This document shows, piece by piece, positions 1 to 5,701 of a stretch of 5,701 nt of DNA (its first letter is position 1; each line of letters opens with the position of its first letter). The stretch lies in assembly GCA_052387115.1 (NCBI GenBank), contig JBQTJM010000020.1:1-5701 (forward strand), in the 5' to 3' direction. Below the pieces are notes generated by a model, which saw only the letters and a program-made list of their open reading frames with translations, made no database searches and was not told where the DNA came from. The translations under genes and the position numbers were made by a program. The stretch comes from JACCXJ01 sp052387115 (GTDB lineage Bacteria; Pseudomonadota; Gammaproteobacteria; JACCXJ01).

Positions 1-344
1 ATAGCGTGCGCCTCGCGGAGGCTGAAACGGAGCAAGCCGAAGCGGCGCGAGATGGACTGCATCGCCAGAGCTCGCTGGAGGTCTGGCAGGCCTACTACGA
101 TCTGAACACCGCCATGACCGGAATCGACACCAGCTCCGGCGTATTGAGAAGTGCCAACCAGTCGAGCGAGGTGGCACTGGCGCGCTACCGGTCGGGAGTC
201 GGCAGCCTGCTCGATCTGCTCACCGCCCAGTCGGACGAGGCAAACGCGCAAGTTCAATGGATACAATCCCAGTTCGACTGGTACACCGCCCTCGCGCGTC
301 TGACGCACGCGCGCGGCGCCTTGCTACCGTCACTTTCGTCATGA
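1..344 (+). CDS. TolC-family outer-membrane efflux channel, C-terminal part (5' truncated by window)
   Basis: This is the last 113 residues of an outer-membrane factor, the trimeric channel that spans the outer membrane and periplasm and forms the exit duct of a tripartite pump. The reading frame is open from position 3 to the TGA at 342-344 and its start lies left of the window, so the GTG at position 6 is not the real start. The visible part is almost wholly helical with heptad-like Ala/Leu/Gln spacing. It holds the family's conserved turn between long periplasmic helices, ALARYRSGVGSLLDLLTAQ at visible residues 58-76, followed by a helix ending in LARLTHARG. This matches the second repeat of the OEP domain. 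The gene overlaps the adaptor start by four bases (ATGA), which places it first of the three visible efflux genes. The subfamily (TolC, OprM/NodT or other) cannot be decided from this fragment, and any N-terminal signal is not visible. Confidence 0.9.
   Translation, partial: SVRLAEAETEQAEAARDGLHRQSSLEVWQAYYDLNTAMTGIDTSSGVLRSANQSSEVALARYRSGVGSLLDLLTAQSDEANAQVQWIQSQFDWYTALARLTHARGALLPSLSS
341..344 (+). other. ATGA stop/start overlap between outer-membrane factor and adaptor
   Basis: The ATG (341-343) of the adaptor and the TGA (342-344) of the outer-membrane factor share bases. The 20 bases before it contain no purine-rich ribosome-binding site, so initiation here probably depends on ribosomes finishing the upstream gene. 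The coupling is inferred; the overlap is seen directly. Confidence 0.85.
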
Positions 345-1465
345 CGAGGATCCTACTGATAGGGGTGTTGCTCGTCGTCGCTATCGGCCTTTATCTCCGG
401 CTGGGTAACGATACGACGGTCGGCGCCGTAGCCGATAAGGCCGCCCCCGAGGAAGTAATCGCGGTCAAGACCGTCGCCGCGAAGGTGCAGCCGATGCCGG
501 TCATCGCCGAGGCGGTAGGGAGCGTCGAGCCGGAGCACAGGGTCGAGGTGCGCCCCCAGATGAATGGGGTGCTCGAGGAGGTATTGTTTCGCGAAGGCGA
601 GGATGTAAGAAAAGGTCAACTGTTGTTTCGTATCGATGAGCGGGCCGCGCGGGCTACCCTCGATCAGGCACAGGCCACCCTGGCCCGCGATGAGGCGCAG
701 TTGCTGGAAGCACGGGCGCAGCGGGAACGTCTCAAACCGCTCGCAGAACGTGAATACATCACACGCCAGGAGTACGAGCAAGCGCTCGCCTCTATGGAAG
801 CCCTCGCTGCCACCGTGAAGGCCGATCGCGCCCAGGTGGAGATGGTTCGGGTGCAACTTGGCTACAGCGAGATCCGCGCCCCGATCACCGGCCGAACGGG
901 TGGCCTTGCGGTCAAGGAAGGGAACCTGGTCAATACCGCCGGGGCGACGCCGCTGGTCGTGATCATGGCGATCGATCCGGTGCAGGTCGCCTTCAGTATC
1001 CCACAGCGTTATCTCGAAGAGGTCCGGCGCCACGCCGGATCGGGTGACATGCGCGTTGCGATCTACCGTGAACAGGGCCGTGTCGGTGTGGCCGAAGGCA
1101 AGGTCGTCTTCATCGATAACACGGTGAACCCGCAAACCGGCACCGTGCTCTTGAAAGCACGGGTCCCGAACCGGGACCAGGCATTGTGGCCGGGGGAGTT
1201 CATCCTCGCGCAACTGGTCCTGAAAATCGAGCCCGACGCCGTGGTCGTGCCTGCAAGCGCGGTCCGGCCGGGACAGAAGGGCTCTTATGTCTATGTCGTG
1301 GACGATGCAAAGGCGAGGCTGCGACCGGTCCAGGTCTTGCGGCAGGTCGAAGACCTGGCCGTCATCGGGGAGGGATTGAAAGGCGGCGAGCTGGTGATCA
1401 CCGAGCTTCCCTTTAACCTTACGCCCGGCAAAGCGGTCAAACCGATCGGGGAGCCACAGTCATGA
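341..1465 (+). CDS. RND efflux periplasmic adaptor subunit (membrane fusion protein, MdtA-like)
   Basis: This 374-residue protein links the inner-membrane RND pump to the outer-membrane channel. Residues 4-19 form one hydrophobic segment after MTR, probably a membrane anchor or uncleaved signal. The protein has no cysteine, so it is not a lipoprotein like AcrA. The two halves of the biotinyl/lipoyl-like domain are at about 68-99 (VRPQMNGVLEEVLFREGEDV) and 176-198 (SEIRAPITGRTGG), and they flank an alpha-helical hairpin at about 100-170. A beta-barrel follows (about 211-295, with the conserved NTVNPQTGTVLLKARVPN and WPGEF), then the membrane-proximal domain (about 296-368, starting VVVPASAV). 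The length is normal or slightly short for the family. I chose ATG 341 because it overlaps the preceding stop as ATGA and puts the hydrophobic segment at the N-terminus. An in-frame ATG at 257 would add 28 Arg-rich residues lying inside the preceding gene. No Shine-Dalgarno sequence is visible before 341, which suggests translational coupling. Substrate is unknown. Confidence 0.95.
   Translation: MTRILLIGVLLVVAIGLYLRLGNDTTVGAVADKAAPEEVIAVKTVAAKVQPMPVIAEAVGSVEPEHRVEVRPQMNGVLEEVLFREGEDVRKGQLLFRIDERAARATLDQAQATLARDEAQLLEARAQRERLKPLAEREYITRQEYEQALASMEALAATVKADRAQVEMVRVQLGYSEIRAPITGRTGGLAVKEGNLVNTAGATPLVVIMAIDPVQVAFSIPQRYLEEVRRHAGSGDMRVAIYREQGRVGVAEGKVVFIDNTVNPQTGTVLLKARVPNRDQALWPGEFILAQLVLKIEPDAVVVPASAVRPGQKGSYVYVVDDAKARLRPVQVLRQVEDLAVIGEGLKGGELVITELPFNLTPGKAVKPIGEPQS
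1330..1358. repeat. Perfect 9-bp inverted repeat inside the adaptor gene
   Basis: CCAGGTCTT at 1330-1338 is exactly complementary to AAGACCTGG at 1350-1358, with an 11-base loop. It lies in the coding sequence for the membrane-proximal domain (PVQVLRQVEDLAV), about 100 bases before the pump start. No T-run follows, so it is not a normal terminator. It may be chance in GC-rich coding DNA; a role in mRNA structure is speculative. Confidence 0.4.
1448..1453 (+). promoter_or_regulatory. Ribosome-binding site of the RND pump gene
   Basis: GGGGAG lies inside the end of the adaptor gene, eight bases before the ATG at 1462. Sequence and spacing fit a Shine-Dalgarno site and support this start. Together with the ATGA overlap at 1462-1465 it allows both coupled and independent initiation on the pump gene, in contrast to the adaptor start, which has no such site. 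Confidence 0.7.
1462..1465 (+). other. ATGA stop/start overlap between adaptor and RND pump
   Basis: The pump ATG (1462-1464) and the adaptor TGA (1463-1465) overlap. This second identical junction shows that all three efflux genes belong to one transcription unit and are probably translated together. Confidence 0.9.
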
Positions 1466-4400
1466 ACGTGTCCAGGATCTTCATCGAACGTCCGGTAGCG
1501 ACGGCAGTACTGACTGCAGGTTTATGCTTGTTTGGCTTATTCGCATTCGACACGCTGCCGGTCAATGAGTTGCCCAGCGTCGATTTCCCCACCCTTCAGG
1601 TCTCCGCAAACCTCCCTGGAGCGGATCCGGAGACCATGGCGCGAGTGGTAGCAACGCCTCTGGAGCGGGAGTTTTCCACGATCTCCGGTATCGATTCCAT
1701 GAGCTCGGTGAGCGGCTCGAGCTCGACCCGTATCGCTTTGCAATTCCGGCTCGAGCGCGATATCGACTCGGCCGCCCAGGACGTGCAGGGCGCCATCGCG
1801 AGCGCCATGCGCCGGCTTCCCAACGGGATCGATCCACCTCAGTTGCGCAAGACCAACCCCGCAGACAGCCCGGTCCTGATCCTCGCCTTGACCGCGGAGA
1901 CCCTGCCCCTCCCGGAGCTGAACGAATTCGCCGACACCCGTCTGACCCAGCGATTGTCGATGCTTCCGGGGGTCGCCCAGGTGGTGGTCTACGGGGCCCA
2001 AAAATACGCGGTACGCTTGTACCTCAATCCGAATGCCTTGGCCCAACGTAACCTCGGATTCGATCAAGTAGTGGAGGCAGTCCAGGAAGCCAACAGTAAC
2101 CGCCCTGCCGGGATCATGGACGGCGCCGAGCGTGCCTATGCAGTAACGGCCGATGCCGATCTCAAGACAGCCGCGGATTTCCGAGACGTGATCGTGGCCT
2201 TCCAGAACGGTATTCCGGTCCGTCTCAAGGACATCGGCCGCGCCGAAGACAGCGTGGAGAACGATAAGGCCTTGAGCTGGTTCAACGGCGAGCGATCGAT
2301 CATTCTCGCGGTACAGCGGCAACCCGGTGCCAACACGGTGGACACCGTCAACGGGATCCGGGAACTGTTTCCCGAGGTACGCGCGGAGCTCCCGGCGGGA
2401 GTTGAATTACGCGTGCTGCTCGATCGTTCCGAGTTTATCCGCGAGTCGATCCACGACGTCAATTTCACCCTGGTGCTCGCGATCGTCCTCGTGTCCGGCG
2501 TGGTGCTCCTATTCCTGAGCAATCTGTCATCGACCCTCATCACGGTTCTGATCCTTCCCACGTCGGTGCTCGGGAGCTTCGCCGTGATGCATCTCCTGGG
2601 TTACAGTCTAAACAACCTGTCGCTGATGGCATTGACCTTGTCGGTGGGTTTCGTGGTGGATGACGCCATCGTGGTGCTGGAAAACATCAGCCGCCACATG
2701 CAAATGGGCAAGGACCGTTTGACCGCGGCCCTCGATGGCACGCGCGAGATCGGCTTCACCGTCTTGTCCATGACGATATCGCTGGCCGCCGTATTTATCC
2801 CGATCCTGTTCATGGCCGGGATCCTCGGTCGCCTGTTCGCCGAGTTCGCGGTCACCGTAGGCGTGGCCGTGCTGATCTCCGGGCTCGTTTCCCTGAGCCT
2901 CACCCCCATGCTGTGCGGGTTGTTTCTCAAGTCCACCAGGGGACAGGGTTCTGTTTACCGCGCCTTTGATGCGCTGTTCGAGCGTTCCAGGGCGTTTTAC
3001 GGCAAGAGCCTCCAAGTCGCCATGGGTCATCGTGGCCCGATGCTCATGGTATCGGCAGCGATTCTGGTTGCGACCGGCTGGCTCTACACCGCGGTCCCGA
3101 AGGGCTTCATCCCGAGTCAAGACGCCGGGACCATTACCGGCAGTACCCGCGCGCCCGAGGGAATTCCTTTTCCGGAGCTGGTCAAGAGGCAGCTGGCGCT
3201 GACTGAAGTGGTGCGAGCCAATCGCAACGTCGAATCGCTGATGTCCACCGCGGGACAGGGGTTCGGAGGGGTGAGCGGAGGCAACGTCGGACGCATCATC
3301 GTCCGATTGAAACCTGCGGCCGATCGGGAAGCCAGTGCCGACGAAGTCATTCAGGAGCTGCGTGGAGCGGCGCGCGCCGTCGAGGGTATGGAGCTCGTGC
3401 TGCAAAATCCGCCGGCGATCCGCATCGGCTCGATCGGGGGCGCAGGGGAGCTTCAAGTCGTGCTGCGGGGCTCCGATCTGACGTCCCTCTACCCGGCCGT
3501 CCAAGCGATCGAGGATCGACTCGAGGCATTGCCGATGATCCAGGACGTGAGCAGCAGCCTGGAGCTCGCCAACCCCGAGATCCACGTGCACATACTGCGC
3601 GAGCGCGCAGCTTCCCTCGGCGTCAGCCCACAGGAAATCGAAACTGTGCTCAGCTCCGCCTTTGGAGGGAGCGAGATCAGCACGATTTATGGCGCCAATG
3701 ACCAGTATCCCGTTTTTGTTCAGCTCGATCCAGCCTTCCAGCGCGACGTCAATGCGCTCGACGCCCTCTACGTGCAGAGCCGAATGGGCCGCCTGGTACC
3801 CCTCGCCAGCATCGCGGACATAAGGCAAGGGGTCGGGCCGATCTCGATCGAGCATTTCGGACAACTTCCCTCGGTCACGCTGTCGTTCAACCTGACGCGG
3901 GAGCAATCCATCGGGGCGGGGCTTTCGGCCATCCAGGAGCTAATGCGGGAGGCGCTCCCGCCCGGTATCAGCAGCGTGCTCAGCGGCAGCGCCAAGAGTT
4001 TCGAGGAATCGACACGCGATCTGCCGATCCTCCTGGGTATCACCGTCCTGGTGGTGTACATGATCCTCGCGATCCTGTACGAACATCTCGGCCATCCACT
4101 CACCATCCTGACGGCGCTGCCCTTGGCCGGGTTTGGCGCACTGGTCATGCTCTTGCTCTTCGACCAGGAGCTCAATATGTTCAGCTTCGTGGGGATCATC
4201 CTCCTCGTGGGCCTGGTCAAGAAGAATGGGATCATGATGGTGGATTTCTCACTCACCCTCCAGCGCGAAAAAAATCTGCCGGCAGAGCAGGCCATCATCG
4301 AGGCCTGCCTGGTGCGCTTCCGGCCTATCATGATGACCACCATGGCGGCGATCCTCGCGACCCTGCCCATCGCGCTCGGCTATGGCGCAGGCGGCGAGGC

Positions 4401-4557
4401 CCGCCAGCCCCTCGGGATCGCAGTCGCGGGCGGGCTCTTGTTCTCGCAGTTTCTGACGCTCTACATCACCCCGACCTTTTACGTGAGCCTGGAGCGGTTC
4501 GTCCAGCGGCTGCGCATGCGCGCCTCCGGTACGTGGGGCGAGAAACAGCTCAGGTAG
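1462..4557 (+). CDS. Efflux RND transporter permease (HAE1 type, MdtB/MdtC-like)
   Basis: This 1031-residue inner-membrane proton/substrate antiporter is the motor of the tripartite pump and is full length for the family. Residues 11-29 are TM1 after the conserved IFIERPVAT. A first periplasmic porter/docking region follows (about 30-333), then TM2-TM7 (about 335-353, 358-378, 385-408, 433-453, 462-487, 527-545). The second periplasmic region is about 546-852, and TM8-TM12 are about 855-873, 880-900, 905-928, 953-975 and 985-1007. The proton-relay residues are all present: D400/D401 in TM4 (GFVVDDAIVVLENI), K921 in TM10 (VKKNGIMMVDF), and R952 and T959 in RFRPIMMTT. They correspond to AcrB D407/D408, K940, R971 and T978. 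Porter motifs such as SLPGA-like NLPGADPETMA (50-60) and ATPLERE resemble MdtB/MdtC more than AcrB. The start ATG at 1462 overlaps the adaptor stop and has a good ribosome-binding site. Only one RND gene is present, so it probably acts as a homotrimer, unlike the MdtB2C heterotrimer. Substrate cannot be assigned. Confidence 0.97.
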   Translation: MNVSRIFIERPVATAVLTAGLCLFGLFAFDTLPVNELPSVDFPTLQVSANLPGADPETMARVVATPLEREFSTISGIDSMSSVSGSSSTRIALQFRLERDIDSAAQDVQGAIASAMRRLPNGIDPPQLRKTNPADSPVLILALTAETLPLPELNEFADTRLTQRLSMLPGVAQVVVYGAQKYAVRLYLNPNALAQRNLGFDQVVEAVQEANSNRPAGIMDGAERAYAVTADADLKTAADFRDVIVAFQNGIPVRLKDIGRAEDSVENDKALSWFNGERSIILAVQRQPGANTVDTVNGIRELFPEVRAELPAGVELRVLLDRSEFIRESIHDVNFTLVLAIVLVSGVVLLFLSNLSSTLITVLILPTSVLGSFAVMHLLGYSLNNLSLMALTLSVGFVVDDAIVVLENISRHMQMGKDRLTAALDGTREIGFTVLSMTISLAAVFIPILFMAGILGRLFAEFAVTVGVAVLISGLVSLSLTPMLCGLFLKSTRGQGSVYRAFDALFERSRAFYGKSLQVAMGHRGPMLMVSAAILVATGWLYTAVPKGFIPSQDAGTITGSTRAPEGIPFPELVKRQLALTEVVRANRNVESLMSTAGQGFGGVSGGNVGRIIVRLKPAADREASADEVIQELRGAARAVEGMELVLQNPPAIRIGSIGGAGELQVVLRGSDLTSLYPAVQAIEDRLEALPMIQDVSSSLELANPEIHVHILRERAASLGVSPQEIETVLSSAFGGSEISTIYGANDQYPVFVQLDPAFQRDVNALDALYVQSRMGRLVPLASIADIRQGVGPISIEHFGQLPSVTLSFNLTREQSIGAGLSAIQELMREALPPGISSVLSGSAKSFEESTRDLPILLGITVLVVYMILAILYEHLGHPLTILTALPLAGFGALVMLLLFDQELNMFSFVGIILLVGLVKKNGIMMVDFSLTLQREKNLPAEQAIIEACLVRFRPIMMTTMAAILATLPIALGYGAGGEARQPLGIAVAGGLLFSQFLTLYITPTFYVSLERFVQRLRMRASGTWGEKQLR

Positions 4558-4576
4558 GGTGTGCTGTGCGCGTCCG
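4558..4576. other. 19-bp gap between convergent genes
   Basis: This short stretch separates the TAG of the RND pump (4555-4557) from the TAA of the opposing gene (4577-4579). It holds no hairpin followed by a T-run. Terminators for either gene would have to lie inside the opposing coding sequence, and I see no convincing one there. It also marks the drop in G+C between the two genes. Confidence 0.7.
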
Positions 4577-5701
4577 TTACTCTTCTCGTACTGCCACTTC
4601 GGGCAGCGAACACAATTCATCGACGGTCATGGCTGTCTTCGTCACCGTTACCGACACAGTGAGTGCGAAGTCCTTTGGTTGAGGCAGATTATCGGCGAAT
4701 ACCAATCCGCACAGAGGAAGGTCTCCACTCGCCTCCTTGCCGATGTAGAAGACGTCCGACCAAACTCGGCGCCCAGGTTGAAGATCACCAAAGTCGATTT
4801 CAATCCGGAACCGCTCGTCGTTCTTGGCGATGTCAACTTCACCTGGATCGCCGCGAAAAGCGGGCTTGATACCTTCCAGAACAGAATTACTCAGAAGGTT
4901 GATGTACCGCTTCGGTGGATCGGGTATATCGGACCAAACGTTCACCATCACACCGATGTTCGTCGGCACCGTCATTTCCTCTCGCACGTTGTTGGCGGCG
5001 ACTTGCCCAACGTTTCTCACCACTAAGCGAATAGGCCTGAACAGTCGGCGCGCAAACTCGAAACTAGCCAGTTCACGGAAGAAGCTATTGTTAGCATGAT
5101 TCGGATCGAGCTGAATGACCGCGCGGTCAATGCCGAACGGATGCGGCTGCCGCGGACGCGGCAGATCTGGAATCATTTCCTTCGCTGGCATATCGCAGAA
5201 CTCGGCGTCCCAAGAGATGTTGGTCCCGAGCGCGTCATCCCGTTCGACATGAGCAAGCTCAACAAGCAATTCGGCGGCAGGTTGGCCCGAACCAACGCGC
5301 ATTTGGGCGATCTCTTCGAGCGATGCCGGTTTGGTCGGATCGGTCGAACTTCCTCGTCGAATGTAGACCTTCTCCCTCACCAGTTTTCCATAGTCCCGTT
5401 TCAGATAGATGGGGCGAATTTGTTCGTCGATGCTGATGATCCCAACTTGTTTTCCCTCGAACCCAAAGACCTCATAGTGGAAACGGACTGGCTGATTGGT
5501 GAGGTTGTTCACAAACTGCTGGAGCGAATGGTCATCCAGATGATCGGTTGCCGGAATGCCGACCACATTCCCCCGCCCGCCCCGAACGTCTTCGACGCCC
5601 ACGAGGATATAGGCTTCCGACCGGCGCCACGCGGTGGCGAAACCGAGTATGTCCTTTAAGCGTTCGGACTTCTCGTCGTCCGTCGCCCTGGCGAACCGAT
5701 A
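4577..5701 (-). CDS. Schlafen/AlbA_2-domain putative nucleic-acid-binding protein with beta-rich C-terminal region (N-terminus outside window)
   Basis: This is the last 374 residues of a longer protein. The frame is open from the right edge (5701) to the TAA at 4577-4579, so the GTG at 5602 is an internal valine, not the start. Visible residues 1-135 resemble the later part of the AlbA_2 domain, formerly called divergent AAA_4. A helix (LKDILGFATAWRRSEA) runs into a strand and glycine loop (AYILVGVEDVRGGRG, 30-44), then RPIYLKRDYGKL (96-107) and the characteristic VYIRRGSSTDP (112-122), ending in EIAQM. The usual first strand with its acidic/EFK-like motif would lie outside the window. Residues 140-215 are less ordered. 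Residues about 220-355 alternate short hydrophobic strands (RPIRLVVRNVGQVAANNV; FRIEIDFGDLQPG; DFALTVSVTV) and look like a beta-sandwich I cannot name. No membrane segment is seen. AlbA_2 proteins are often annotated as ATP-binding or transcriptional regulators, and some occur in defence regions; the function here is unknown. Its G+C is clearly lower than that of the efflux genes. Confidence 0.8.
   Translation of the reverse strand, partial: YRFARATDDEKSERLKDILGFATAWRRSEAYILVGVEDVRGGRGNVVGIPATDHLDDHSLQQFVNNLTNQPVRFHYEVFGFEGKQVGIISIDEQIRPIYLKRDYGKLVREKVYIRRGSSTDPTKPASLEEIAQMRVGSGQPAAELLVELAHVERDDALGTNISWDAEFCDMPAKEMIPDLPRPRQPHPFGIDRAVIQLDPNHANNSFFRELASFEFARRLFRPIRLVVRNVGQVAANNVREEMTVPTNIGVMVNVWSDIPDPPKRYINLLSNSVLEGIKPAFRGDPGEVDIAKNDERFRIEIDFGDLQPGRRVWSDVFYIGKEASGDLPLCGLVFADNLPQPKDFALTVSVTVTKTAMTVDELCSLPEVAVREE

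Noticed and set aside
257..340. N-terminal extension of the adaptor from an in-frame ATG at 257
   Set aside because: The extra 28 residues are Arg-rich, would precede the membrane segment and overlap 88 bases of the channel gene. The ATGA overlap at 341 matches the next junction and gives a normal N-terminus.
353..1213. Open frame of 286 codons on the - strand inside the adaptor gene
   Set aside because: It lies wholly antisense to a clear adaptor gene. Its product has the same His/Arg/Asp-rich shadow composition and no family features.
2608..3906. Long open frame of 432 codons on the - strand inside the pump gene
   Set aside because: It is antisense to a full-length RND gene with all conserved residues. 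Its translation is rich in His, Arg, Asp, Gln and Gly with no recognisable motif, as expected for a shadow frame in GC-rich DNA.
4591..4606. Small inverted repeat CTGCC/GGCAG as a terminator for the efflux operon
   Set aside because: The stem is only five base pairs, no T-run follows on either strand, and it lies inside the codons for the last residues of the opposing gene.
4559..5026. Open frame of 155 codons on the + strand just after the pump gene
   Set aside because: It would look like a small downstream operon gene, but it lies antisense to the AlbA_2 coding region and has no motif or convincing ribosome-binding site.
5600..5602. GTG as the start of the AlbA_2 gene
   Set aside because: The frame stays open for 33 more codons to the window edge, and those residues (for example ILGFATAWRRSEAYIL) continue the AlbA_2 domain, so the real start is outside.
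5096..5659. Open frame of 187 codons on the + strand opposite the AlbA_2 gene
   Set aside because: The - strand frame covers the whole region, continues past the window edge and matches AlbA_2 motifs, while this frame shows no recognisable domain.

Overview
The window carries the 3' part of a Gram-negative RND-type tripartite efflux operon on the + strand, facing a gene of different character on the - strand. A TolC-type outer-membrane factor, a periplasmic adaptor and a 12-helix inner-membrane RND pump together indicate a diderm, most likely a GC-rich proteobacterium. The pump and adaptor read most like the MdtA/MdtC branch known from Gammaproteobacteria. The genus cannot be read from the sequence.

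Layout: positions 1-344 are the C-terminal end of the outer-membrane factor, whose start lies outside the window. Positions 341-1465 encode the complete adaptor (374 aa) and 1462-4557 the complete RND pump (1031 aa). Both junctions are 4-base ATGA overlaps, so the three genes form one tightly packed, probably translationally coupled transcription unit. Its promoter and any regulator gene must lie upstream of the window. After a gap of only 19 bases, a convergent gene on the - strand fills 4577-5701 and runs off the right edge. It encodes a Schlafen/AlbA_2-type putative nucleic-acid-binding protein with an extra beta-rich C-terminal region.

How the genes work together: the RND pump should use the proton gradient to take substrate from the periplasm or outer membrane leaflet. 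The adaptor bridges the pump to the outer-membrane channel, which exports the substrate out of the cell. All three parts are encoded together, so the system looks self-sufficient. Substrates cannot be assigned from sequence.

The AlbA_2 gene has no visible functional link to efflux. Four hand-counted 60-base lines inside it average about 52% G+C, against about 65% in three lines of the pump gene, so the convergent junction near 4557-4577 may be the edge of an accessory or acquired segment. There is no intergenic stretch over 20 bases, and I saw no RNA gene, CRISPR array, insertion sequence or convincing terminator. I do not see a clearly new biological system; the AlbA_2 protein and its unseen neighbours to the right are the most promising lead.
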